Source: Bacillota bacterium (GTDB lineage: Bacteria > Bacillota > Clostridia > Christensenellales > JAEXRW01). From it: a DNA stretch of 64,000 nt. The notes below the pieces were generated by a model. The model ran no database searches and was not told where the DNA came from. It saw only the letters and a program-made list of their open reading frames with translations. Below, in pieces: positions 18,319 through 26,500 of this stretch. Position numbers and translations under genes: made by a program. The stretch lies in NCBI GenBank assembly GCA_023454175.1, contig JAEXRW010000040.1, forward strand, positions 46,827-110,826, given 5' to 3'. Position 1 is the first letter of the stretch, and the number at the start of each line of letters is the position of its first letter.

Positions 18319-18412
18319 GTATGCGCAGCGTTACTTATTGTTCGTAGATAAATAGTTTGAACTGGCCTGCGCATCATCCCGATTATTGTCACAGGCAGGA
18401 ATAGAATTTTTA

Positions 18413-18453
18413 TGTCAAGCATACTTGACATCTTTAGCTAACAGCGTTATACT
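18413..18453 (+). promoter_or_regulatory. Consensus promoter overlapped by operator palindrome
   Basis: A perfect -35 TTGACA (18425-18430), a 17-base spacer and the -10 TATACT (18448-18453) form a near-consensus promoter for the XRE-ABC operon. The -35 is the right arm of the palindrome TGTCAAG-CATA-CTTGACA (18413-18430), the likely operator for the XRE repressor. A further half-site CTTGACA lies at 18469-18475, inside the predicted transcribed region. Confidence 0.8.
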
Positions 18454-18464
18454 CTGCGTGTAAA

Positions 18465-18701
18465 GTGAACTTGACACGAAAGGGGCTGTTCGCCATCGAC
18501 AACATTGTCCGGAGGCTGCGCGAGGATATGGGCCTCACGCAGGCCGAGCTTGCCGCGCACACCAACGTTTCGCGCCAGACCATCAATGCCATCGAGACGG
18601 GGAAATACGACCCTTCCATCTGGCTCGCGTATTCGCTGTCCAGGGTATTCGGCCGACCCATCGAGCAGATTTTTATTTTTGAAGAAGGTGTTCAGTTATG
18701 A
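18465..18701 (+). CDS. XRE-family helix-turn-helix regulator
   Basis: This small cytoplasmic DNA-binding protein has a Cro/CI-type helix-turn-helix (LTQAELAAHTNVSRQTINAIE) followed by GKYDPSIWLAYSLSRVFG, a signature of short XRE regulators that sit upstream of a membrane protein and ABC genes. It probably represses its own operon through the upstream palindrome. The GTG at 18465 is the only canonical start but would be nearly leaderless. AAAGGGG lies nine bases before an ATC codon at 18496, which aligns with the methionine of typical homologues, so a non-canonical start is possible. Its last codon overlaps the next gene (ATGA). Confidence 0.88.
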   Translation: MNLTRKGLFAIDNIVRRLREDMGLTQAELAAHTNVSRQTINAIETGKYDPSIWLAYSLSRVFGRPIEQIFIFEEGVQL

Positions 18702-19102
18702 AAGCAAATAATCTTCGCAAGCTGTATCTGGTCTATATGATCGTCATCGGAGAGCTTTTCTGCGGGGTCTTCATCGCCTGTTCCTGGTTCGTTCAGGCTG
18801 AATTGCTGCAGACACTCCTGCGGGTGGTCGGCTTTGCCGGCGCCGCGCTCATCCCCGTTATCATGTTCATTTTCTACAAGTGGCTGGCCAAAGACGGCTC
18901 GGCCACCAGTGACGAGCGTGAGCAGTTAGTCCTTCGGAAGGCGTTTTCAGTCACGGGGTTCGTGGCGCTCACCTCGCTGCCCCTCGTCGTGCTGTTTGCC
19001 TTCCTGTTTCCCTCGGCGGCATTGTATTTCCTGCTTGCCTATGGCATCGCCATTGGCGGCACGTGCAAGCTCTGTGTTTTCTACTTTTATAAAAAGTATT
19101 GA
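18698..19102 (+). CDS. Small membrane protein paired with XRE regulator (DUF2178-like)
   Basis: This 134-residue protein has four predicted membrane helices (VYMIVIGELFCGVFIACSWF, VGFAGAALIPVIMFIFYKW, TGFVALTSLPLVVLFAFLF, ALYFLLAYGIAIGGTCKLCV). The short charged loop DGSATSDEREQLVLRKAF recalls the DUF2178 family, members of which are commonly encoded next to an XRE regulator. Its start codon overlaps the regulator's stop, indicating translational coupling. It is followed by ABC transporter genes. A role in membrane sensing or in modulating the transporter is inference from gene order. Confidence 0.75.
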   Translation: MKANNLRKLYLVYMIVIGELFCGVFIACSWFVQAELLQTLLRVVGFAGAALIPVIMFIFYKWLAKDGSATSDEREQLVLRKAFSVTGFVALTSLPLVVLFAFLFPSAALYFLLAYGIAIGGTCKLCVFYFYKKY

Positions 19103-19141
19103 ACTTTGATTGATTTTACATGAAAGAAGGGTGACCAATGT

Positions 19142-20014
19142 ATGGCGGTCATTGAAACAGCCGGCCTTACAAAGTACTACGGCAAAAATCGGGGCATCAT
19201 GGATGTCGGCATCTCTGTGGAGGAAGGCGAGATCTACGGCTTCATCGGCCCCAATGGCGCGGGCAAATCCACCATGATCAAGACCCTGCTGAATTTCATC
19301 TTCCCCACCGGCGGGAAGGCGTCCGTCTTCGGCATGGACTGCGTGGCGAAATCCCGCGAGATCAAGCGGCTCACCGGCTATGTGCCCAGCGAAGTACGCT
19401 TTTACGAGGATCTGACAGTGGAGCAGGTGCTTCGCTTCTCCGATCGTTTCTATCCGGCGGCGGACAGGGCCTACACGGACGGGCTGGTTGAACGCTTTGA
19501 GCTGGAACGCAAAAAGAAGGTCGGCCAGCTCTCCTCGGGCAACAAGAAAAAGGTCGCCATCGTGGCCGCGCTTTCCGGCCGCCCAAAGCTGCTCATCCTG
19601 GATGAGCCTACCAATGGGCTGGATCCGCTCATGCGCCAGACGCTCTTTGCTTCGCTCCGGGAGCAGCAGGGGCAGGGGTGCACCGTATTCCTCTCGAGCC
19701 ATAATCTCGACGAGGTGCAGGACCTTTGCCGCCGCGTCGCCATCATCCGGGAAGGCCGCATCGTGGACGTGCGGGAGCTGGGCGAAATGGCCTCGCAGCG
19801 CGCCAAGAAGGTAACGGTTATCGGGAACGGCTTGGCCATTCACCCGGAAGATAAGGATTTCAGGCTGGTATCCTCTGAAAACGGCCGCGTCGTCTTCACG
19901 TATTCTTCGCCGGATATGAAAAGGCTGCTGGCCCTGCTTTCCGGCATGGACATCAGGGATTTCGCGGTGGAGGATATCCGCCTCTCCGACATCTTCATGT
20001 CCTACTATCAGTAA
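19142..20014 (+). CDS. ABC transporter ATP-binding protein
   Basis: This 290-residue cytoplasmic ATPase has Walker A GPNGAGKS, Q-loop region GYVPSEVRFYEDLT, signature LSSGNKKKVAI, Walker B LLILDEPTNGLD and switch His in LSSHNLDEVQ. It belongs to the drug/bacteriocin-type exporters (CcmA/NatA-like) that pair with ABC-2 permeases. The signature is LSSGN rather than LSGGQ, a variant common in this subgroup. AAGAAGGG precedes the ATG. It is followed 12 bases after its stop by the permease, so the two form one transporter. The exported substrate is unknown. Confidence 0.93.
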   Translation: MAVIETAGLTKYYGKNRGIMDVGISVEEGEIYGFIGPNGAGKSTMIKTLLNFIFPTGGKASVFGMDCVAKSREIKRLTGYVPSEVRFYEDLTVEQVLRFSDRFYPAADRAYTDGLVERFELERKKKVGQLSSGNKKKVAIVAALSGRPKLLILDEPTNGLDPLMRQTLFASLREQQGQGCTVFLSSHNLDEVQDLCRRVAIIREGRIVDVRELGEMASQRAKKVTVIGNGLAIHPEDKDFRLVSSENGRVVFTYSSPDMKRLLALLSGMDIRDFAVEDIRLSDIFMSYYQ

Positions 20015-20026
20015 GGGGGTTGTGTT

Positions 20027-20839
20027 GTGAATATATTCAAATTGGATTTCAGGCGTAATTTGAAGTCGCTTGTTATATGGACCGGCGCCACTACCGTCGT
20101 TGCAGTCCTGCTCCTGTCGCTGTATCCCGCCATGCTGCAGTCGGATTTCCTGGCGCTCATGAATGCAAAGCTTGCCTCCCTGCCCAAAGAGTTGGTGGAT
20201 GCGTTCCATTTCTCGGGGGAGGATATCAACCAGCTTCCCCAGTTCGCTGCATCCATGATGCTCTTTGTCTTCATGGCGGCCGGCATCTATGGCGCCATTC
20301 TCGGGCTGAATGCGCTTTCCCGGGAGGAGGGCGAAGGCACCATCGAGTTTCTCTATGCCAAGCCCGTGCGGCGTACACAGATCGTTTCCGCCAAGCTCGC
20401 CGCAGCTTGTGTGGATTACCTTATCTTCTTTGGCGTCCTCGGCCTGGCCATCATCCTCTCCTGCATCGCCGTGAAGCCGCAGGATCTGTCCCTGAACGAT
20501 CTGGTCAGTCCGATGAAGCTGGTCATTCTGGGCGGCCTCCTCACAGGGTTCACGTACCTCTTCCTGGGATTCATGATCTCGGTCTTCCTGCACAGGTCGC
20601 GGCATGCGGCCTCCCTCGCCGTGGCGCTCTTTTTCGGGACCTACATCCTGGGCAACATCCCCTCGATGATGGGCGTGCTGGATTTCCTGAAGTGGGTCTC
20701 CCCCATGAACTACTTCATCCCGCGGGATGTGGTGATGCATGGCATTGACGCCCTGAATCTGGTCATCTGCTTTGCCGCCATGGCCGTCTGCACCTGCATC
20801 GCCTACATTATCTACCGCAAAAAAGACTTCGCCGTCTAA
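20027..20839 (+). CDS. ABC-2 type permease
   Basis: This 270-residue membrane protein has six predicted helices and starts at GTG after AAGGGGG. The extracytoplasmic or peripheral loop (residues of about 35-75) is followed by FAASMMLFVFMAAGIYGAIL and the coupling-helix region LSREEGEGTIEFLYAKPVRR, a hallmark of ABC-2 permeases such as BcrB/NatB types. It is the membrane partner of the ATPase just upstream. The operon order XRE, small membrane protein, ATPase, permease suggests inducible export or self-protection against a membrane-active compound; this is inference. Confidence 0.9.
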   Translation: MNIFKLDFRRNLKSLVIWTGATTVVAVLLLSLYPAMLQSDFLALMNAKLASLPKELVDAFHFSGEDINQLPQFAASMMLFVFMAAGIYGAILGLNALSREEGEGTIEFLYAKPVRRTQIVSAKLAAACVDYLIFFGVLGLAIILSCIAVKPQDLSLNDLVSPMKLVILGGLLTGFTYLFLGFMISVFLHRSRHAASLAVALFFGTYILGNIPSMMGVLDFLKWVSPMNYFIPRDVVMHGIDALNLVICFAAMAVCTCIAYIIYRKKDFAV

Positions 20840-20852
20840 GATGTAAGAATAA

Positions 20853-20935
20853 GGGAGGGTAAAAAGCACCTCCCTCAGGCTATAGCCACTTTTTTGACCA
20901 TACGAGGGGGGGTGCAAAAACACTCTCCCTTTTTC
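20853..20935 (+). terminator. Two consecutive hairpins ending the XRE-ABC operon
   Basis: GGGAGG and CCTCCC pair at 20853-20874 and are soon followed by a T run at 20890-20896. A second hairpin pairs GAGGGGGGGTG with CACTCTCCC around CAAAAA, followed by TTTTT (20904-20935). Either or both could end the operon. Confidence 0.65.
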
Positions 20936-21022
20936 ATTCTGCGCTGTTGCTGCAGGATCTGCCGTCCAAACAGGCTGTAAGCCCATGCCGCCCGTCCCGA
21001 TTGTAAGTCCAATGGATCGGAC

Positions 21023-21784
21023 TTACTGGGAAGGTATTTCCGTTTTGATCCCGGTTTTCCTGATATACATGTTCCGGTATTTCCGCGGCGTCATCCCCAC
21101 CCTTTTCTTGAAGACCTCGATAAAATAGCTCTGGCTCGGAAAGGCAAGTATCGTAGCGATTTGAGAGGGGAGGTGGTCTGAATATTTCAGCATATTCTTT
21201 GCGGTTTCTATTTTTCTGTTTTGAATGTATTCCGTTACAGTAGCGCCTGTTTCCTTTTTAAATAACCTGGACAGATAGTTTGGATTCAGCCCGGTATGCC
21301 GTGCAAGCTGTGATATCAGGATCCGCCTGTGCAGGTTGTTGTAAATGTAGTCAATGCACTTTACGATCTGCTTGGATACAATGCGCTCCTTCTGCAGGTT
21401 TTTCATTCTTTGGGCGTAATCCATCGACATGGATGTATGCAGGATTGAGATTTGTTGCATCGACGTACACTTGTCCGCCTTCAGGATATACAGATCACTC
21501 AGGCTGTATGCCGCCTCATGCTGCATCCCGCCTTCAATGCAGGACCGCGCGATCATCGCTGCGGTGATTGCAAAATGGTATTTTATATTCTGCAGCGGAT
21601 CATTGGATAGCTTCCCGAATCCTTTTTTAGTTGAAAATTCATCTTTGCACAGCTGTGATACTTTATTGACTTCGCCGTTTCTCACGCAGATATAAAAGGC
21701 AAATTCCGGATCATACGGCGCGTGGAAGGCACGGTTTTCACGAAGTGCAAATTCTCTGTAGTTCAGTTCCTTGTTTGTATTCAC
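21023..21784 (-). CDS. AraC-family transcriptional regulator
   Basis: The C-terminal 100 residues are a classic double helix-turn-helix AraC/XylS domain (ISQLARHTGLNPNYLSRLFKKETGAT and QIATILAFPSQSYFIEVFKKRVGMTPRKYR). The N-terminal portion is helical and lacks a clear cupin, resembling YesN-type regulators of sugar genes. I chose the GTG at 21784, since AGGAGGTG lies six bases upstream; the reading frame extends to an ATG at 21844 without such a site. It is divergent from the GH5 gene, with 121 bases between them, and may control it. A GTAAGTCC...GGACTTAC hairpin overlaps its stop codon. Confidence 0.88.
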   Translation of the reverse strand: MNTNKELNYREFALRENRAFHAPYDPEFAFYICVRNGEVNKVSQLCKDEFSTKKGFGKLSNDPLQNIKYHFAITAAMIARSCIEGGMQHEAAYSLSDLYILKADKCTSMQQISILHTSMSMDYAQRMKNLQKERIVSKQIVKCIDYIYNNLHRRILISQLARHTGLNPNYLSRLFKKETGATVTEYIQNRKIETAKNMLKYSDHLPSQIATILAFPSQSYFIEVFKKRVGMTPRKYRNMYIRKTGIKTEIPSQ

Positions 21785-21905
21785 TGCAGGCACCTCCTGA
21801 AGTCTTACATCTGATAATATGTCATCATTTTGATATAAATGCAACCGTTCCGGTATATATGTCCATATGGAAATGATACTGTAAATTGAAAGGATGTGAT
21901 CGGAT

Positions 21906-22928
21906 ATGAAGGAATTTACAGGCTACAGGAGAGGGATCAATCTTGGCGGCTGGCTTTCCCAGTGCCGTCATGATAGGGAGCATTACGATTCGTTTATAGC
22001 TGAAAGCGACATCGATCGGATTTCGGGATGGGGGCTCGATCATATACGGCTTCCTGTTGATTATGAGCTCGTCAGGAGGGCAGACGGCATCTTTGTTGAA
22101 GAAGGGTTTGCATACATCGACCGTTGCCTGGAATGGTGCGGGAAATATCGGCTGAATATGATCCTGGACCTGCACAAGACAGCCGGTTTTTCCTTTGACG
22201 AAACGGCCAATGACTTTTTCACAAATACTGCGCTTCAGGACAGGTTTTTCTCGCTTTGGGCGGAGTTCGCACGGCGTTACGGCCAGTATGGCCGCATGCT
22301 CGCATTTGAGCTTTTGAATGAAGTGGTGGATGAAAATGATGCGGATATCTGGAACGGCATTGTAAAACGCGCGATCGAGGTCATAAGGGTACATGCGCCT
22401 CTCACAAAGATACTGGTAGGCGGAGTGAGGAACAACAGCGTGTTTTGGGTCGGAAAGCTGGACGCCCCATACGATGAAAATATCGTATATACCTTCCACT
22501 TTTATGAGCCATTGATCTTCACGCATCAGTCAGCCTATTGGGTGGACAAAATGCCGGCGGATTTTCATACGGAGTACCCGAACGGTTTCCGCACGGTTGT
22601 GGAGGATACGCAGAGGTACCTTCCGCCCATGCATAGTGATATTTACAAGATCATACGGACAGACCCGGTTGACCAGGGCTTTATTCGCGCCGCCTTTGCC
22701 GGTGCGCTCAAAGCAGCCCGGGAGCGCAATACCGCTGTTTACTGCGGCGAGTATGGCGTCATAGACAAGACTTCGCTTTCCTCGGCGCTGAACTGGTATT
22801 CGGATATGCACAGCGTTTTCGAAGAACATGGTATCGGACGGGCAGCTTGGACGTATAAGGGCATAGACTTTGGAATAACGGATGAGCATTATTCGGGGAT
22901 TCGGGACAAGCTTATTGAACTGTTATGA
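21906..22928 (+). CDS. Glycoside hydrolase family 5 (cellulase-type fold)
   Basis: This is a 340-residue TIM-barrel glycosidase. The N-terminal GYRRGINLGGWL and HIRLPVDYELV motifs are typical of GH5. The acid/base glutamate is in FELLNEV and the nucleophile glutamate in YCGEYGV. There is no signal peptide, so it acts on imported oligosaccharides or glycosides. AAGGATGTGAT precedes the ATG. No transporter accompanies it here. With the divergent AraC gene it forms a small catabolic module. The exact substrate (beta-glucan, mannan or glucoside) cannot be told. Confidence 0.9.
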   Translation: MKEFTGYRRGINLGGWLSQCRHDREHYDSFIAESDIDRISGWGLDHIRLPVDYELVRRADGIFVEEGFAYIDRCLEWCGKYRLNMILDLHKTAGFSFDETANDFFTNTALQDRFFSLWAEFARRYGQYGRMLAFELLNEVVDENDADIWNGIVKRAIEVIRVHAPLTKILVGGVRNNSVFWVGKLDAPYDENIVYTFHFYEPLIFTHQSAYWVDKMPADFHTEYPNGFRTVVEDTQRYLPPMHSDIYKIIRTDPVDQGFIRAAFAGALKAARERNTAVYCGEYGVIDKTSLSSALNWYSDMHSVFEEHGIGRAAWTYKGIDFGITDEHYSGIRDKLIELL

Positions 22929-23015
22929 TATGCGAGGAGGGTCTTGAAGTTCCTTCTGCTTTTGGTCTTCACCCATAATACTCGTACGATTCTCAGGTAA
23001 AAGATTGATTTGCAC

Positions 23016-23042
23016 TGTAGGGGCGGCTGTCTTCAGCCGCCC
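23016..23042 (+). repeat. TAGGGG-hairpin repeat
   Basis: TGTAGGGGCGGCTG is followed by TCTT and CAGCCGCCC. The arms GGGCGGCTG and CAGCCGCCC pair perfectly, with the same architecture as the copies at 16126 and 32985. Confidence 0.65.
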
Positions 23043-23086
23043 GCCCTCGTACGCCGTCTTTATGATGTGACCTATCCCCCATATAT

Positions 23087-23117
23087 GGAAGGGGAGGCAG
23101 AATACTGCCTCCCTTCC
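23087..23117. repeat. GGGAGGC hairpin repeat
   Basis: GGAAGGGGAGGCAG pairs with CTGCCTCCCTTCC around AATA. Similar GGGAGGC...GCCTCCC hairpins occur at 41816, 47241 and 52308. It may terminate the GH5 transcript, although no T run follows. Confidence 0.55.
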
Positions 23118-23160
23118 TGGTTTATGCATGTGTCAGTTTGAGTTGTCAAGCCCTAAGTCT

Positions 23161-23522
23161 AAGGCAATCCAAATTGTCCGCCGCACGCGTCGTACGTTTG
23201 ACAAGGCGCAACGACGTCCAGGAATCCTGTTCTGGTCGTCGTCTGCAATCATCGACCAAAATGTTTAAGGCAATCCAGAATGCCCAAACGGCCCAAGGTC
23301 GTATAGACAATGGCGCGGTGAGGATCAGGAGGAGGCGCAACCAGTGGTTGCGTTTGTAGCCCGGAGGCTACTCCGCAACGATCAACCGCAAGCCAACCAT
23401 CTCGTCTTTTCTAACTATTGCGGGTTCCCCCGTTCCAAGGCAATCCCAAATGGCCAAATGACCAAAGGTCGTATAGACAATGGCGCAACGAGGATTGGAA
23501 GCGAGGAGTAGCCGGAGGCTAC
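23161..23522 (+). repeat. GGCAATCC repeat, three local copies
   Basis: AAGGCAATCC occurs at 23161, 23268 and 23438. The last two copies continue with GGTCGTATAGACAATGGCGC, then a GAGGAT..GGA..AGGAG stretch, then AGCC(C)GGAGGCTAC. They are diverged direct repeats of about 90-100 bases, related to the composite repeats at 2788 and 28248. Confidence 0.65.
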
Positions 23523-23579
23523 GTTGAGCGCCCAACCGCAAGTTGCAACGCAGTAATCGGCCATTTGGGGAAACCTTTA

Positions 23580-26500
23580 TCACCACTCCTGTAACTCATC
23601 CGTCGCCGCATTGTTCGCCGGCTGTTTGACGCTGCGGAAAATAGCCTCGAGATGCGGCTGTTCGATCTCCCTGCCGTTCAGGGTGATATATACGTCCTTG
23701 TGCCCCTCGTGGTTCTTCAGCCGTATCGTCTTCACTTCCACGAAGCTGTCCATTTTCAGCTGCTTGAACGCGTTGTTCATCGCCTCGTACAGTTCGCGCG
23801 ATCCGCGTTTCAGGCAGGCGTCGCACAGGCACACCGTGAATTCCTGCGTCAGGTAAGCAGAGTCCGCCTTCCTGCGCACCTTTCCCGTCGCATCGGTGCA
23901 GCACGGTGTATAATGCGTGTGCAGCAGTTTGTGCGTCATCGGGGAATCAGCCTCCCCGTAAAATTCCTTGTACAGCCGCAGGATGTCCGGGTTCTCCTGG
24001 CTCTTGCGGTATTTCGAGGTCTTGTCGATGTTCACCAGCACACCCTGCCGCTTCTCCAGTTCGTCTATCTTCTCCGGCACCGGATGCCCCGCCCCGCAGA
24101 TGCACCCGCCCGGGCAGGCCATCACCTCGATCAGGTCGTAGCCCACGGGAGCGCCCTGGACGATTCTTTCCAAGATCGGCTCCGCGTTGTGCAGCCCGTT
24201 GATGACCGCCACGGAAACCTTCGTATCGCCCGCGTCGATCACGGCTTCCTTCACGCCCGCGAACCCGCGCATCTCCTCGAATTCCAGCGATTCTTCATAG
24301 ACCTTGCCTGTGAGTTTTTCCACGGCCATGCGCAGGGCCGCCTCAGCCACGCCGCCCGACGCGCCGAAAAGCACGCCCGCACCCGATACGCGCCTGTACG
24401 GATCGTCAAATTCCTGCGGTACCACGGATTTGGTGTCCACCCTGGCGTATTTCACCATTTCCAGCAGTTCTGTGGAGGTCAGCACGGCGTCCACGTCCCG
24501 GAATCCCTCGGTGGTGAATTCCGGCCGTGCGGCCTCGTATTTTTTCGCCATGCATGGCACGATGGATACCACATACAGGTCTTTGAGGTCGATGCCCGCG
24601 GATTTTGCAAAGTGGTTTTTCACCGTCGCGCCCATCATCATCTGCGGGGATTTGCAGCTGGAAAGGTGCGGGATGATCTGCGGATAGCGCCTTTCCACGA
24701 AGTTCACCCAGCCCGGGCAGCAGGACGTGAATTGCGGCATCACGCCTTTGTTGTCCAGCCGTTTGAGGAATTCCGTCGTTTCTTCGATTACGGTCAGGTC
24801 CGCCGCGAAGGAAAAATCAAATACCTTGTCAAATCCCATCTTCTTCAGCAAGCCCGCGATGAACGGGGAGGCCTGGTCAAAGGGGATGTCATATTTCGAG
24901 GATATCACGCTGCGTACCGCCGGCGCCACGAAGGCCACCACCGTCTTTTGGGCGTCGTTCAGCGCGCGGAATACCTTGCTTCGTTCCCGCCTGTAATCGA
25001 GCGCGCCGCACGGGCAGGCGTTCACGCACTGTCCGCAGCTCACGCAGTCGCTGTTTTGCAGGGGCAGTCCGCTTCGCGTTCCCACCAGTTCCCTTCCCTG
25101 CTTCAGGTAAAAGGCCAGCACGTCGGGGCCTTCGATCTCCGCGCACGCCGCGATGCAGCGCCCGCACGAGATGCATTTGTTGTGGTCCCGCACGATGAAG
25201 GGGTGGTCGTCCACGATGGGGATAAAAGGCCGCTCGTGCACCGGCTTTTGGTATTCGATGCCGTGCGCGCTGGCTTCCTTGCGCAGGTCGCAGCTGAACC
25301 GCTCGCTGCACCCGCATTTCAGGCAGCGCCGCGCCTCCTGCCGCGCCATCTCTTCGGTGTATCCCATCTCCACTTCATCGAAGTTCGTGACACGCTTTTC
25401 CACGGGCAGCTCGGGCATTTTCGCGCGGTTCAGCTTTGGCATCTCTTCAAATTCCCACTTGGGCAGGTCCTCGAGGGACCCCCGGTTGCAGCTGTAGTCC
25501 ACGTTCGCTTCCCGCACGTAGCCTTTCATGAGGAAACTGTCCATCGCGTCGGCGGCATGCCTTCCCGCTGCTACCGCCTGTATGACGGTTGCAGGGCCGG
25601 TCACACAGTCTCCGCCCGCGAAGACGTTCATTTCCGATGTCTGAGAGGTTCGCGGGTTGATCTCCACATCGCCCCATTTGTTCAGTTTCACAGGCAGGTC
25701 GTTGTAGAGGAATTGTGTGTTCGTGCTCTGCCCGATGGCTCCAATAACAGTATCGACTTCTATTACGATGTCGCTGCCTTCCACCGGCACCGGGCGCCGC
25801 CTCCCCGAACGGTCGGGCTCGCCCAGCTGCATCTCGATGCAATGCAGTTTCTTTTTCCCGTTTTCCATCACGATCCTGCTTGGCGCCATCAGGAAGTTCA
25901 TCTCCACGCCTTCGCGGATTGCTTCTTCCACCTCATAACTTTGCGCGGGCATTTCTTCCTGTGTGCGGCGGTAGACCAGTTTGACGTGCTTGGCGCCCTT
26001 GCGCAGCGCCGTGCGCGCGCAGTCGATGGCGGTGTTTCCGCCGCCGATGATGGCGACTGTATCGCCCAGCTGAATGTCAGCGCCATTGGTCACCTGTTCC
26101 AGGTAATTGATGCCCAGCCACACGCCCGGCAGGTTCTCGCCTTCTATGTTCATGGGGGTTGCCCGCCACGAGCCGATGGCCAGGTACACCGCGTCAAAAT
26201 CTTTATGCAGGTCCTCCAGTGAGAGGTGCGTGCCCAGCGCCTTCCCGGGCATGATCTTTACGCCTAGTTTCTGGATGATCCCGATCTCCTTGTCCAGCGT
26301 GTCCTTCGGCAGCCGGTACTCGGGGATGCCGTAGCGCATCATCCCGCCCGCGTGTTTCTGCCGTTCAAATACCGTCACGTCGTGCCCTTTAACCGCGCTG
26401 TAGTAAGCGGCGGAAAGTCCGGATGGGCCTGCGCCCACGATGGCGATCCTCTTGCCCGTGGATTCCGCCACCCGCGGCATCCAGGGCGTCTCCCGCGCCA

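Larger units (their letters stand above)
22929..23579. other. Gene-free spacer filled with repeats
   Basis: No gene was found in these 650 bases. They contain a TAGGGG-hairpin (23016-23042), a GGGAGGC hairpin (23087-23117) and three copies of a GGCAATCC repeat, two of them extended to about 90-100 bases and carrying the shared segment GGTCGTATAGACAATGGCGC. Confidence 0.7.

Noticed and set aside
18039..18431. 130-residue minus-strand ORF
   Set aside because: It has no ribosome binding site and no domain, and the region is better explained by hairpins and a promoter.
18947..20986. 679-residue minus-strand frame
   Set aside because: It is antisense to the ABC genes, which have clear Walker and permease motifs.
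23652..26222. 856-residue frame on the plus strand
   Set aside because: It is antisense to the hydrogenase gene, whose iron-sulfur and flavin motifs are intact; the long opposite frame reflects codon bias.
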